Below the pieces are notes generated by a model. That model did not search any database, had not been told where the DNA came from, and was given only the letters and a program-made list of their open reading frames with translations. Source: an uncultured Clostridium sp. (GTDB lineage: Bacteria; Bacillota; Clostridia; Lachnospirales; Lachnospiraceae). Taken from it: a DNA stretch of 57,795 nucleotides. The stretch is from contig CAKSBP010000022.1 in the NCBI GenBank assembly GCA_934438135.1, positions 1-57,795 of the forward strand, read 5' to 3'. Of the stretch, positions 25,893 through 35,144 are shown piece by piece. Position 1 is the stretch's first letter; the number at the start of each line of letters is the position of its first letter. Position numbers and translations under genes: made by a program.

Positions 25893-28010
25893 CTATTCAA
25901 CCAATATTCTTGTCTGAAGACGAATCGGTTTCATCCCCGTCAATTCTATACTTCTTACATCTGGCTGAGACACACCCACATAAAGTTCATAATGACTTCC
26001 ATCCACAACACGTTCTCCCTCCTCATTAACTACTGTAAAACTGTTTTTATCCAATTCCATATCAAAAACCTTTTCTTCTCCTGCTGACAAAGATATCCTT
26101 GTAAACGCACAAAGACTGTAATTTTTTACTGCATCCTTAGAATCCAGATTTTTAATATATACCTGCACCACTTCTTGACAGTCGACTGTTCCAGTATTTA
26201 TCACTTTTACACGAATAACCGCATATGGCACTTTATCCACTATAATCTGCATCACTTTGGCTCCGGTTACCTGAATCTTTCCATAGGTCAGACCATATCC
26301 AAATGGATAAAGAGGTTTCTCCGTTAAATAACGATAGGTTCTTCCTGTCATACTATAATCTTCAAAATCCGGAAGACTCTTCATAGAACGATAAAATGTA
26401 ATCGGGAGCTTTCCAGATGGTGCTTTCTTACCAAATAAAACCTCTGCTGCTGTTTTTCCACCACGGGCACCTGGATACCAAAGCTATAAAATAGCATCGG
26501 CATTTTTTGGCGCACTTCCAAACAGTACCGCACTTCCTGTCATCATACATAGAATCACTGGTTTTTCCATAAGCAGAATCTTTTCCATTAATCTGCGCTG
26601 GCAGTCCGGTAATTCCAGACCCTTTTTATCACCGGATTTATACTCGTTTCCTTCGTCGCCTTCTTCTCCTTCCAATGTCTCATCAAGACCCACGCATAAA
26701 ATAACTACATCGCTCATTTCTACTACGGCTGCTGCTTCCGAAATCCGATCATCCTTCATGGCTAGATGTTCTGTCCGCCCCGTATTTAACTCACATCCTC
26801 TGGAATATAAAACCCGAATATTCTCTCCAGCTTCCCGTTTGATTCCTTCCAGCAAGGTAATGTACTCGGAAGAAGTTCCATAATAATTTCCCATCAATGC
26901 TGCACGACTGTCTGCATTTGGCCCGATTACACCAATGGTATGAATCTGTTCTCTTTTCAATGGAAGAATTCCATTATTTTTCAGCAGCACCATACTTTCT
27001 CCCGCCAGCCGTTCTGCCAGTTCCAGATGTTTTTCACACTCCACTGCAGTGTAAGGAATGGAATCATACTCTGTTTTATCAAACATTCCAAGCAGATATC
27101 GTGTCGTAAACAATCTTACTGCCGATTCTGTAATTTCTTCTTCCGTTACCAGTCCATCCTGATACGCCTTCAAAATATGAAGATAGGTGTTCCCACAATT
27201 CAGATCACAGCCTGCATGAATTGCCATTGCAGCGGATTCTTTCGCTGAATTGGTTACCCCATGATGCTCATGAAAATCCCGGATTGCCCAGCAGTCTGAA
27301 ACAAAGTGCCCTTTGAACTTCCATTTATCCCGTAGAATATCCTGAATTAATGTTTTACTTCCACAACATGGTTCTCCATTTACCCGATTATAAGCACCCA
27401 TAACCGCTTCTACTCCTGCTTCTTTCACCAGTACCTCAAATGCCGGAAGATAGGTTTCATACAAATCTTTCCTGCTGACCTTAACATCTATCTCGTGTCG
27501 ACTTGCTTCTGGACCAGAGTGAACGGCAAAATGTTTAGCACAAGCCGCAGTCTTTTTATATTCACCGTCCCCTTGAAGTCCTTTTACATATGCCGCTCCC
27601 ATTCTAGAAGTCAGATACGGATCTTCCCCATAGGTTTCATGTCCACGCCCCCATCTTGGATCACGAAATATATTTACGTTCGGTGACCAAAAGGTAAGTC
27701 CCTTATAAATGTCCCGATCTCCCCTTTTCACCGATGAATTATACTTGGCTCTTGCTTCGGTAGAAACTGCATCTCCCACCTTTTCAAGCAGTTCTGGGTC
27801 GAAAGACGCAGCCATGGCAATCGCCTGTGGAAATACAGTGGCTGTTCCTGCCCTTGCAACGCCATGAAGTGCTTCATTCCACCAGTTATAGGCAGGGATT
27901 TTTAACCTCTTAATTGCAGGTGCATCATATCGAAGCTGAGATGCTTTTTCTTCTATTGTCATTTTAGATACTAACTTTCTGGCCTTCTCTTCTGCTGTCT
28001 TTCTATCCAT
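25893..28010 (-). pseudogene. GH3 family beta-glycosidase interrupted by one in-frame TAG
   Basis: Read through, the frame encodes about 705 residues, the normal length of a clostridial GH3 beta-glucosidase or beta-xylosidase. It starts at the ATG at 28010 after AGGAGG. The N-terminal domain has WSPNVNIFRDPRWGRGHETYGEDP and the nucleophile region GHFVSDCWAI; the second domain has KNNGILPL. At 26484-26486 a TAG falls inside the conserved ADAIL(Q)LWYPGARGGK block, exactly where Gln (CAG) is usual, and the frame then continues intact to a C-terminal fibronectin-like domain. One C-to-T change explains it. The truncated product (508 residues) would lack the loop completing the fold. It has no signal peptide, so it would have cleaved imported oligosaccharides. 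Confidence 0.9.
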
Positions 28011-28091
28011 AGTTTATCCTCCTATCGTAATGCTTGTCTTGATATAGATATTATACTATTTTTGTGGATTCTTTACAACGAAACAGCAGTA

Positions 28092-28124
28092 AAAGGACGC
28101 AGACTACTGCCTCTGCGTCCTTTC
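28092..28124. terminator. Bidirectional terminator upstream of the GH3 gene
   Basis: A perfect 9-bp GC-rich stem (GGACGCAGA / TCTGCGTCC) with an 8-nt loop has T-runs on both strands. It insulates the GH3 gene from the sigma-factor operon upstream. The remaining gap to 28398 is AT-rich and I see nothing else in it. Confidence 0.8.
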
Positions 28125-28398
28125 TTTCTATTTTTAAATTGAAAGGGGGATTTAACTATTTGATTTGCTCTTATTTCCATTTTTCTTTGGTAACACGATC
28201 GTATTCTCACCCTGAACTCTTTCTAAATTTATATGCCCTTACATATAAAATACACTCTGTATATTCCCTTATTCACTAAATACTAAAAACTCCTCACTTA
28301 TTTTCATTTACTCATATCTTTCTCTTTTCTGTTACACATTCCTCCTGCTCTTTTAGATTTAAAGCAATACAATCATTTCAATTATGTATATCTCTGTT

Positions 28399-28824
28399 TT
28401 AATCCCAGCAGTTGATATACTGTGCTTTTGTCCAGCCCCAGGTTCCGGTCTTTAGTCTCTTTACGTAATACCAGCTTCCATCGGACTTTTTATTACTTGT
28501 TACAAAATCAACACTAACGGTCTCACCAGCATACATTAACTCCAGTACATTTGAACTGGTTGAAGGAGCTGAACGAAGCCTCACTCCATCATTTTCTACA
28601 TCAGCATTTGGATCGCCTGCACCTAATGTTTGAACAATAACAACAGTACCATAAACATATCCATTTTCATCTACTGTACCGTTACTAATTAATGTATGCA
28701 CCGGCTGTTCTTTTGTTTCTAAAAGCGATTGAGCATGCACACTATTTTCTGATATAAGCAAAACAAACGTGCAAAGCATCATACTGAAAATTGTTTTTAA
28801 AACTACTCTAATTTTTTTATTCAT
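28399..28824 (-). CDS. Secreted SH3-domain protein
   Basis: The 141-residue product has an N-terminal signal peptide (hydrophobic stretch TIFSMMLCTFVLLI, cleavage likely after VHA near residue 31). The C-terminal ~65 residues are a bacterial SH3 domain (GVRLRSAPSTSSNVLELM, then SWYYVKRLKTGTWGW), a module that usually binds cell-wall peptide stems. No catalytic domain is present. It is the third gene behind an ECF sigma factor and its anti-sigma-like partner, 47 bp after the latter, so it may be a target or an accessory of that envelope-stress circuit. That link is inferred from position. Confidence 0.8.
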   Translation of the reverse strand: MNKKIRVVLKTIFSMMLCTFVLLISENSVHAQSLLETKEQPVHTLISNGTVDENGYVYGTVVIVQTLGAGDPNADVENDGVRLRSAPSTSSNVLELMYAGETVSVDFVTSNKKSDGSWYYVKRLKTGTWGWTKAQYINCWD

Positions 28825-28871
28825 AATCGCTACCTCCTCTTTTGGTCGGTTGCATTGCTTTCCTATTCTCT

Positions 28872-30029
28872 CTATTCCAATGATATTCTCTCTTTAATGA
28901 TTCCTCTGTCTCTTCGCTTCTCTGCATTTATATTCATTTCTTTCTGATAACTCTGATAATCCGTAATAAATATATCAAAAACTTCATGATTAGAACAACT
29001 ATATTTCATTACACAACATTCCTGATTTGACATTTTAAATATGTAACTTACTGTACCTTTATAAAGTCTTCCTTCCGAATCAATACTGTAATCACAATAG
29101 CTGTTTTTAATTTCTCTATCTGAATTCATTTTATAAAAAAGATGCTTGCATAATTCCTGATAAATCTGCTTGTATCTTTCTTTATTCACAGCAATACCAG
29201 AAGCTGTGTTCTCTCTTTTCTGAACATGTTCTATCTCTACTACACTGCTGCTGTCTCCATCCACTACAATATGAAAGGTATCTGCATTTTTTCTGCCTGT
29301 CATATCAACTCTATATTCCCTGTTTTGATCATATACTACCGTCGTCTTATACTGTTTTAATTCCACACTATATATTTCCACTGCCATCTTCTGTGCTATT
29401 CTGGATGCCTCCTTCTTTGTAATCCCACCCTCATGAACACATTCTTCTCCTGCTTTCTTTGTTTGAGCATCTAAAGACTTTTTTTGCAATATACTGAAGT
29501 CACGTTTGCAGTAGAAATCAATAATTTCGAGCAGTTCTTCATCCGTCATTTCCCTGTCTGGCAGATAAAATTTACTCTCTTCTATAACAAATACTACGGT
29601 ATCTTCTTTCACCTGCTGCTTTGTATTCACCTGAATCAATTCTTTTTCTGGGAACCGTCCCTCCTGCTCATAAGAACATTTCAGCCTCTGCATCCTTTTG
29701 CTTTCCATCTGAGTTAGTTCCCTGGAATAACTATCTGCATCTGCTGAATTAATCTGTTCTATATAACTATTTCTTTCCCAAACTGTCATATTCTCCAAAC
29801 GTTCTCTCAACAGATTATTTGTAGCAAATACTGTTACCGACGATACTAGTATTGTACCAGTTAACAAAGCGGCCGCCGGTTTAAATCCCTGCCGATTTAA
29901 CTTGATTACTCGATTTTTCTCCGGCAGATTTAATAAAGTTTTATCAATTCTGTCCAGGTACGACTTGGGTAGTTCAAGTTCTTCTTTTTCGGCTATTGCA
30001 GCGATTCTCTGATCCACGATATTCCTCAT
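28872..30029 (-). CDS. Membrane anti-sigma-factor-like protein
   Basis: This 385-residue protein has a cytoplasmic N-terminus of ~50 residues, one transmembrane segment (AAALLTGTILVSSVTVFA, ~52-69) and a long extracytoplasmic part. It is encoded 14 bp after an ECF sigma factor, the usual place for a cognate anti-sigma factor. There is no zinc-binding HxxxCxxC motif in the N-terminus, so it is not a ZAS-type anti-sigma. The outer region contains two PepSY-like or DUF-type segments (KKEASRIAQKMAVEIYSVEL, TFHIVVDGDSSSVVEIEHV). It probably holds the sigma factor at the membrane until an envelope signal releases it. The function is inferred from context. Confidence 0.7.
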   Translation of the reverse strand: MRNIVDQRIAAIAEKEELELPKSYLDRIDKTLLNLPEKNRVIKLNRQGFKPAAALLTGTILVSSVTVFATNNLLRERLENMTVWERNSYIEQINSADADSYSRELTQMESKRMQRLKCSYEQEGRFPEKELIQVNTKQQVKEDTVVFVIEESKFYLPDREMTDEELLEIIDFYCKRDFSILQKKSLDAQTKKAGEECVHEGGITKKEASRIAQKMAVEIYSVELKQYKTTVVYDQNREYRVDMTGRKNADTFHIVVDGDSSSVVEIEHVQKRENTASGIAVNKERYKQIYQELCKHLFYKMNSDREIKNSYCDYSIDSEGRLYKGTVSYIFKMSNQECCVMKYSCSNHEVFDIFITDYQSYQKEMNINAEKRRDRGIIKERISLE

Positions 30030-30043
30030 AGTACACCCCTTCC

Positions 30044-30538
30044 TTACTCTGATATATTCAATATATCCTTTAACTTCCCTCTGGCCCGGCTAAGTCTTGA
30101 CTTAACGGTCCCTTCCGAAATTTTTAATATTTTAGAAATCTCCTTTGTAGAAAATCCATTATAATAATACAAAATCACTACTTTACCAAATCTTTCATGA
30201 AGACTCATAACCGCAGACCAAAGTTCATCATTTTTTTCTGGTGTGGTTTCTTCAAAAAAACTAACGTCTTCTACTAACTCTATCTTTTTCCTTTTCTGTA
30301 AAATAGTTTTCGATTCATTCGAGAGAATAGTTAGAATCCAAGACTTAAATTTTTCCGGGTTTCTGATTTTTCCAAGATGTATGTATGCTTTTGTAATCGT
30401 TTCACTCACTGCATCTTCTGCATCCGTTTCATTCTTCAATATTCCAAGTGCCAGACGGTACATAGCTACCTGATTCTCATGAACCAGTGCAACAAATTCA
30501 TCCTTATTTATTCCTTCACCCACTCCAGCACCTCGCAT
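30044..30538 (-). CDS. ECF-type RNA polymerase sigma factor
   Basis: This 164-residue protein has region 2 (FVALVHENQVAMYRLALGIL, then NETDAEDAVSETITKAYI and FKSWILTILSNESK) and region 4 (LHERFGKVVILYYYNGFSTK, ISEGTVKSRLSRARGKLK) and lacks regions 1 and 3, as in ECF sigma factors. It heads an operon with a membrane anti-sigma-like protein and an SH3 protein. The exact start is uncertain: the ATG at 30538 follows AAAAGG directly with no spacing, and an in-frame GTG a few codons later is not better. It should direct transcription in response to an envelope signal. Confidence 0.9.
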   Translation of the reverse strand: MRGAGVGEGINKDEFVALVHENQVAMYRLALGILKNETDAEDAVSETITKAYIHLGKIRNPEKFKSWILTILSNESKTILQKRKKIELVEDVSFFEETTPEKNDELWSAVMSLHERFGKVVILYYYNGFSTKEISKILKISEGTVKSRLSRARGKLKDILNISE

Positions 30539-30621
30539 CCTTTTGAAACATGTTTCATATATAAGACTATTTTAAGAAACAATTGGTTCCCTTTTTTTAA
30601 ATTTTTTATTTTGTATGTAAT

Positions 30622-30671
30622 AAAAAAGACAAAGCAACTATACCAATAACTACTGCACAATTACTTTGTCT
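30622..30671 (-). terminator. Terminator-like hairpin upstream of the sigma-factor gene
   Basis: An 8-bp stem (AGACAAAG / CTTTGTCT) with a 29-nt loop is followed on the minus strand by six T. No minus-strand gene lies upstream of it, so it either ends antisense transcription from the arcC promoter region or is the 3' end of a small RNA. The rest of 30539-30850 is leader and promoter sequence. Confidence 0.45.
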
Positions 30672-30766
30672 ATATAACTCGAAATTCAAAAAATAACCAT
30701 TTATAAAATACATTTTCTCATCCCTGTATATCATACCCTGCGTCTTCTATATTTTCAATTCTTCCC

Positions 30767-30795
30767 TTGATAGAATATCAATACTATGGCATAAT
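30767..30795 (+). promoter_or_regulatory. Promoter of the carbamate-kinase-like gene, with palindromes
   Basis: A -35 TTGATA (30767-30772) and a -10 CATAAT (30790-30795) are spaced by 17 bp. The -35 is the left arm of a palindrome (TTGATA-GAA-TATCAA, 30767-30781), and a second inverted repeat (ACACG-AGAA-CGTGT, 30798-30811) covers the expected transcription start. Both positions suit repressor operators. Confidence 0.65.
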
Positions 30796-30850
30796 AAACA
30801 CGAGAACGTGTATTTTGCACAGAACATTATTTGAAAAGAGGTAAACTACT

Positions 30851-31783
30851 ATGGCAAATAAAAAAATCGTTGTTGTTTTAGGCCGCAAGGCATTCGGACG
30901 TCTTTTTCCTGAACAGCAGACTGCAGTAAAAGCCGCAGCCAGTGCAATTGCTGATTTAGTAGAGGACAAATATCAAATCGTAATCACACACAGTAATGCT
31001 CCTCAGATTGGTATGATTCATTCTGCTATGACAGAATTCAGCCGTCTTGATTCCAAATATACCGTAGCTCCCATGTCAATATGCAGTGCTATGAGCCAGG
31101 GATACATAGGTTATGATCTTCAAAATGCCATCCGTACTGAGCTGGTAAACAGAGGAATTTATAAACCAGTTACTACTTTAATTACTCAGGTCCGCGTGGA
31201 CCCATTCGATTCTGCATTTTCTAATCCAAGCAAGGTAATCGGACGTATTATGAATGAACAAGAAGCAAAAGAAGAAGAAAAAAAAGGAAACCATGTGATA
31301 AAAGAAGGCAATGGATACCGGAGAATCATTGCGGCTCCAAAACCAGTAGAAATTTACGAAAAAGATGCCATCAATGCATTATTAGATGCCAACCAGCTTG
31401 TTATCGCTGCCGGTGGTGGTGGAATTCCAGTCTTACAGCAGGGTGCCAATTTAAAAGGTGCCAGTGCCATTATTGAAAAAGATTATATTGGTGAGAAACT
31501 TGCCGAAACCGTTGGAGCAGATACCCTGCTGTTCTTAACCGGCGTTGATAAGGTTTGTCTGAATTTCGGACAGCCAGGAGAGCTTCCATTAGATACCTTG
31601 ACAGCCACTCAAGCTAAAGAATACATTACTGAAGGACACTTCGCTGCAAACTCTATGCTTCCCAAAGTAGAAGCGGCTACTATGTTTGCTGAATCCGGCG
31701 ACAACAAAGTTTCCGTCATTGCAGCCCTTGAACAGGCAAAAGATGCCATAAAGGGCAAAACTGGAACAACCATTACAAAATAG
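30851..31783 (+). CDS. Carbamate kinase family protein with altered nucleotide-site motifs
   Basis: The 310-residue length and order of blocks match carbamate kinase, which makes ATP from carbamoyl phosphate and ADP: QGYIGYDLQNAI, TLITQVRVDP, AAGGGGIPV, EKDYIGEKLAE, FLTGVDKVCLNFG and FAANSMLPKVEAA are all recognisable. The first two signature motifs are changed: the usual ALGGNA is VLGRKAFG, and HGNGPQVG is HSNAPQIG. These residues line the phosphate and carbamate site, so activity or substrate may differ. No arcA or arcB gene is nearby, so there is no visible arginine deiminase pathway. It is monocistronic, with AGAGG before the ATG. Confidence 0.85.
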   Translation: MANKKIVVVLGRKAFGRLFPEQQTAVKAAASAIADLVEDKYQIVITHSNAPQIGMIHSAMTEFSRLDSKYTVAPMSICSAMSQGYIGYDLQNAIRTELVNRGIYKPVTTLITQVRVDPFDSAFSNPSKVIGRIMNEQEAKEEEKKGNHVIKEGNGYRRIIAAPKPVEIYEKDAINALLDANQLVIAAGGGGIPVLQQGANLKGASAIIEKDYIGEKLAETVGADTLLFLTGVDKVCLNFGQPGELPLDTLTATQAKEYITEGHFAANSMLPKVEAATMFAESGDNKVSVIAALEQAKDAIKGKTGTTITK

Positions 31784-31880
31784 AAGTTATTATTTTAAAT
31801 TCATCTATTACAGCATATAGCAGAAAAAAGCAGACTGTATCAAAGAACAATAGGAAAATCCAGTGTCTCAACTGATTTTT

Positions 31881-31979
31881 TCAATTTTGAGTTTTAGAAA
31901 TCAACTCTTTAAATCCATCAAAAAAATCATCTGAAATAGGATTTTCCCTGTTCTCTGCCAGCCTGCATTTTCTACTCAT
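31881..31979 (-). CDS. Possible 32-residue small protein
   Basis: A short ATG-started frame lies just after the isochorismatase-family gene on the same strand. The translation is charged (MSRKCRLAENRENPISDDFF) with a plausible amphipathic tail. The ribosome-binding site is weak (AAGTGG, seven bases away) and I do not recognise a family. It may be chance. Confidence 0.25.
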   Translation of the reverse strand: MSRKCRLAENRENPISDDFFDGFKELISKTQN

Positions 31980-31989
31980 AAAGTGCCAC

Positions 31990-32532
31990 TTATTTAATAA
32001 TCCTAGAAATTTCTTTAAACTCTGGCGTTCCCGCTCTTCTAGTCATCTCAAACAGAACTGACTCCACAGAAGAAATAACCGCACCCTCCTGTTTCATACG
32101 CTCCAGTCCATTCTGCTTGTTAAAATCAGTTCTGGAACCGATACAGTCCGAGATAACATAAACTTTATAACCTTTTTCCAGCAAATCAGAAACCGTCTGC
32201 ATTACACAGATATGAGATTCCATACCCGTTACAATAATCGTATCTTTTCCAAATTGCTCAATTGCCTCACAAATTGCCTCATTATCAAGACAGCTGAAAC
32301 TTGTTTTATCAAAATAGGAAAACTCATCCTGAGTTTCCTGCAGAGATTTCACTGTCATACCAAGTCCCCTTGTATACTGCTGGGTAAATAGAGCTGGACA
32401 GCCTAAAACCTTCAAACCATTTAAAAGTTTTACAGCATTTTCTACAATACTTTCGTTGTTATTAATTGCCGGCACGAGTTTTTCCTGAAAATCAATCATC
32501 AGTGCCATCGTATTTTCCTTCACAATTCTCAT
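31990..32532 (-). CDS. Isochorismatase-family cysteine hydrolase
   Basis: The 180-residue protein has the isochorismatase-like hydrolase fold with its catalytic triad: Asp in ALMIDFQEKL near residue 14, Lys in a mid-sequence helix, and Cys in VTGMESHICVMQTVSDLL near residue 110. Members include nicotinamidase, isochorismatase and ureidoacrylate hydrolases; the sequence resembles the YcaC-like branch of unknown substrate. There is no operon partner, and it converges with the carbamate kinase gene. It is cytoplasmic, with no signal peptide. Confidence 0.87.
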   Translation of the reverse strand: MRIVKENTMALMIDFQEKLVPAINNNESIVENAVKLLNGLKVLGCPALFTQQYTRGLGMTVKSLQETQDEFSYFDKTSFSCLDNEAICEAIEQFGKDTIIVTGMESHICVMQTVSDLLEKGYKVYVISDCIGSRTDFNKQNGLERMKQEGAVISSVESVLFEMTRRAGTPEFKEISRIIK

Positions 32533-32694
32533 TACATAAGTATCCTTCCATTTTCTATTTCAGTCAGTCCAAAGACCTCCTGATTCCTTATTAACTTGCA
32601 GTTTAATAGTACCTATTAGTATTCCAGTTTGTCAACCTTAATTTTTAAATTAAAAAACCAGACATGATAGAAATATCATGCCCAGTATCTATAT

Positions 32695-33642
32695 TCATTG
32701 CAGAAGAGATATAACATTCAACCTGCCCCATCCCTGTTTTCCATGAGGCATTCCCATATCTTCTGAAGATTCCTTAATTTTCATTTTAACATCTCTAGTC
32801 GTCATATCTGGATGGCAGGAAAGCAAAAGCGCCACTGCTCCCGAAACAACCGGAGTGGACATGGACGTTCCGCTTTTTTCCGTATAGTAAGAAATTCCTG
32901 TACTTATTCCAAAGAGTCCATACTGCTTTTTTATCAAGTTACAGCTCATTACTTTGCTTCCAGGTGCAACAACATCCGGCTTTTTCACACATGCTCCAGT
33001 CGGCCCTCTGCCCGAATAATCTCTCATGCTTCTTCCCATCAGATCAACTGCAATATCATCATCTGATGCTCCTACTGTAATAATTTTTCTGCTGATTCCA
33101 GGTGCACCGATTGTTTTTGGTCTTGGCCCTCCATTTCCGGCGGCTGCAACCACAACAATTCCGTTATCCCACACTTCATTAACTGCCATAACCAAATCAG
33201 AAGACTCATCCATCAAAGATTTGGCAGTTGTTCCTACTGAAATATTGACAATACGGATATTATATTTTTCTTTATTGGCAGTTACCCACTTAAGCCCTTT
33301 TATTACATTGGCAACATCACCGTTGCCTCTATGATTTAATACTTTTACAGAAACAATATTACTCTCAGGCGCAACTCCACAGTACAGTCCATTGGAACAG
33401 GTCCCGTTTCCAGCCGAGATGCCGGTAACATGTGTACCGTGGCCATTATCATCATATATGGCCTGTCTTCCATTTACCGCATCATAAAATGCAATAATTC
33501 TATTTCCTTTTTGAATAAAGTCAGGATGACTAATAATCCCCGTATCCATAACTGCAATACCTATATTCTGACCGCAGATTCCCTGTCTATGCGCCCATTT
33601 CAAATGGATTATGTCTGAAACCCGATCCATAAGGATACTCAC
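32695..33642 (-). CDS. Subtilisin-like serine peptidase (S8), apparently cytoplasmic
   Basis: I start it at the GTG at 33642, five bases after GGGAGG; the upstream ATG at 33687 has no ribosome-binding site. The 315-residue protein holds the full subtilase triad: Asp in GIAVMDTGIISHPD, His in DDNGHGTHVTGI and Ser in SGTSMSTPVVSG, with the oxyanion Asn in VVAAAGNGGP. There is no signal peptide and almost no pro-region, as in intracellular subtilisins. Those proteases act in stationary-phase protein turnover in Bacillus; the role here is inferred. It is divergent from the thioesterase gene. Confidence 0.9.
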   Translation of the reverse strand: MSILMDRVSDIIHLKWAHRQGICGQNIGIAVMDTGIISHPDFIQKGNRIIAFYDAVNGRQAIYDDNGHGTHVTGISAGNGTCSNGLYCGVAPESNIVSVKVLNHRGNGDVANVIKGLKWVTANKEKYNIRIVNISVGTTAKSLMDESSDLVMAVNEVWDNGIVVVAAAGNGGPRPKTIGAPGISRKIITVGASDDDIAVDLMGRSMRDYSGRGPTGACVKKPDVVAPGSKVMSCNLIKKQYGLFGISTGISYYTEKSGTSMSTPVVSGAVALLLSCHPDMTTRDVKMKIKESSEDMGMPHGKQGWGRLNVISLLQ

Positions 33643-33826
33643 CTGCACCTCCCGTCTACCTATTACATCATATGTCCCGCTTTCCATTTTGTGTAATGTA
33701 AATTGTAAAAAATATCATATACATGATTATTTTTCTCCTTGTCATTATTTCTTTATCAAAATAATGCTATTATTTGTTATATATTTTCTAGCATATACAA
33801 TTTGTTCAAGAGTAGGAGGAAATACT

Positions 33827-34555
33827 ATGAGCACAGTCAATACAGCAGACAGAATTAACTTTCGAGTAAGATTCAGTGAATTATCTTTAGACAGGCATGT
33901 TTCTATTTCTAAAATTGCAGGATATATAGAAGATTGTAATATTTTTGAATTAGAAGATACAAGTACCGGAATTCATTTTCTCTTTTCACATAATTTAAGC
34001 TGGTTCGTATCTGGATGGCAGATTTACGTAAAAAGATACCCAGCCTTCAACGAAAGACTGAAAATACGTACTTGGGATCATAAAACAGAATCCTTAATCA
34101 GTTATAGAAATGCCGAGATTATTGATGCAAATGGTGAACGCATCGTTTTAGCAAACTGCCCCTGTGTATTAATGGATACAAAAAAAGGCAGACCAATTAA
34201 AATTCCAAAAGACATTATTAAACCTCTTGCTTCCGGACATTCTCTTGATATGGATTATGAACCAAGAAAGATTTCCATTCCTAAAAATTTCACAGAGGAA
34301 GAACCATTTTCTGTTCGAAAAGCTGATCTAGATTTAAACTGCCATGTAACCAGTCCAAAATATATTGCTTATGCAGAAGAATATATATCTGATGACTATT
34401 TTATTCGTCAGGTTCGTGTAGATTATCGAAAGGCTGCGATTCTACACGATAAAATTTATCCGCGTATCAGCGGTCTGAAAGATAACCGATGCACGATCCA
34501 GCTTTGTGATGAAAACGGTGGATTGTTTGCTGCTATTGAATTTTTATTAGAATAG
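33827..34555 (+). CDS. Acyl-ACP thioesterase (FatA/FatB-type)
   Basis: I use the ATG at 33827, six bases after AGGAGG; the long upstream extension has no ribosome-binding site. The 242-residue product is a two-hotdog acyl-ACP thioesterase, which releases free fatty acids from acyl carrier protein. The first hotdog contains FRVRFSELSLD and WFVSGWQIYVKRYP, and the second begins KADLDLNCHVTSPKYIAYAEE with the catalytic Asn/His region. Bacterial members of this class are common in Clostridia and set fatty-acid chain length or recycle acyl-ACP. It is monocistronic and ends at a bidirectional terminator. Confidence 0.88.
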   Translation: MSTVNTADRINFRVRFSELSLDRHVSISKIAGYIEDCNIFELEDTSTGIHFLFSHNLSWFVSGWQIYVKRYPAFNERLKIRTWDHKTESLISYRNAEIIDANGERIVLANCPCVLMDTKKGRPIKIPKDIIKPLASGHSLDMDYEPRKISIPKNFTEEEPFSVRKADLDLNCHVTSPKYIAYAEEYISDDYFIRQVRVDYRKAAILHDKIYPRISGLKDNRCTIQLCDENGGLFAAIEFLLE

Positions 34556-34562
34556 TCAACAA

Positions 34563-34612
34563 AAAGCTGCTACATAGATTGAAATCTCTATGTAACAGCT
34601 TTCTCTATTTTT
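34563..34612. terminator. Bidirectional terminator between thioesterase and thiamine operon
   Basis: A stem of AAAGCTG plus TACATAGA pairs with TCTATGTA plus CAGCTTT across one mismatch, with an 8-nt loop. A long T-run follows on the plus strand and TTTTT on the minus strand. It serves the two converging transcripts. Confidence 0.85.
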
Positions 34613-35126
34613 TTACTGCTTTCAACAAAATTGTTTCTTTACTGATCGGAATTTTCTCTACCATATCAAAACCAGCTTCCAGAAATAATGCGATCTGTTC
34701 TGCCACTTCTATTGATGCCTCCACCATCGTATCAAAAGGTCTGCCTTTAAAATCACACTGTACGTAAATGCCGTGTTCTTTCAATGCATTATAAATCCTT
34801 TTATACAGACTTACCCTTTCCTTTCTGGAGTAAGGACTGGTTAATACATCCGATAATACAAAATCGTACTGCGCTTTCCTCATGTCCACCTTCCAGAAAT
34901 CCTCAAAAACCAAGCGAAGATGTTCAATCCGTTTTCCGCTGTTTTTTAGTAATAACATATTCAGCCTTTTCTCTTCTGCAATCCCAGTAATCTCTAAATC
35001 AGGATTTTCTGCAAAAAATGCATCATAATCCAGTTCTGTGCAGCATCCCAGATCAAGCATATGTATTCCCAATCCCGTCTGCAGCTGTCTGGCTGCCTGC
35101 AAATATTCCGTTTTTCCTTTCTGCAT
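34605..35126 (-). CDS. SAM-dependent methyltransferase-like protein at the end of the thi operon
   Basis: This 173-residue protein has a Rossmann methyltransferase pattern: motif I is MLDLGCCTELDYD (residues ~23-35), an acidic end to strand 2 is LEITGIAEEKRL, and a motif IV-like segment is YDFVLSDVLTSPYSRKE. Motif I has Cys-Cys where Gly is usual, so SAM binding is unproven. It begins 18 bp after thiC with a good GGAAAGG site and ends the riboswitch-controlled operon. A thiamine-related role is suggested only by position. Confidence 0.6.
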   Translation of the reverse strand: MQKGKTEYLQAARQLQTGLGIHMLDLGCCTELDYDAFFAENPDLEITGIAEEKRLNMLLLKNSGKRIEHLRLVFEDFWKVDMRKAQYDFVLSDVLTSPYSRKERVSLYKRIYNALKEHGIYVQCDFKGRPFDTMVEASIEVAEQIALFLEAGFDMVEKIPISKETILLKAVKK

Positions 35127-35144
35127 ATTATGTGCCTTTCCAGC

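Noticed and set aside
25893..28010. TAG recoding as the explanation for the split GH3 gene
   Set aside because: Other genes in the window, such as the carbamate kinase and thioesterase genes, end normally at TAG, so a simple nonsense mutation is more likely.
33611..33826. N-terminal extension of the thioesterase frame
   Set aside because: No ribosome-binding site and no family match; the ATG at 33827 follows AGGAGG and gives the normal family length.
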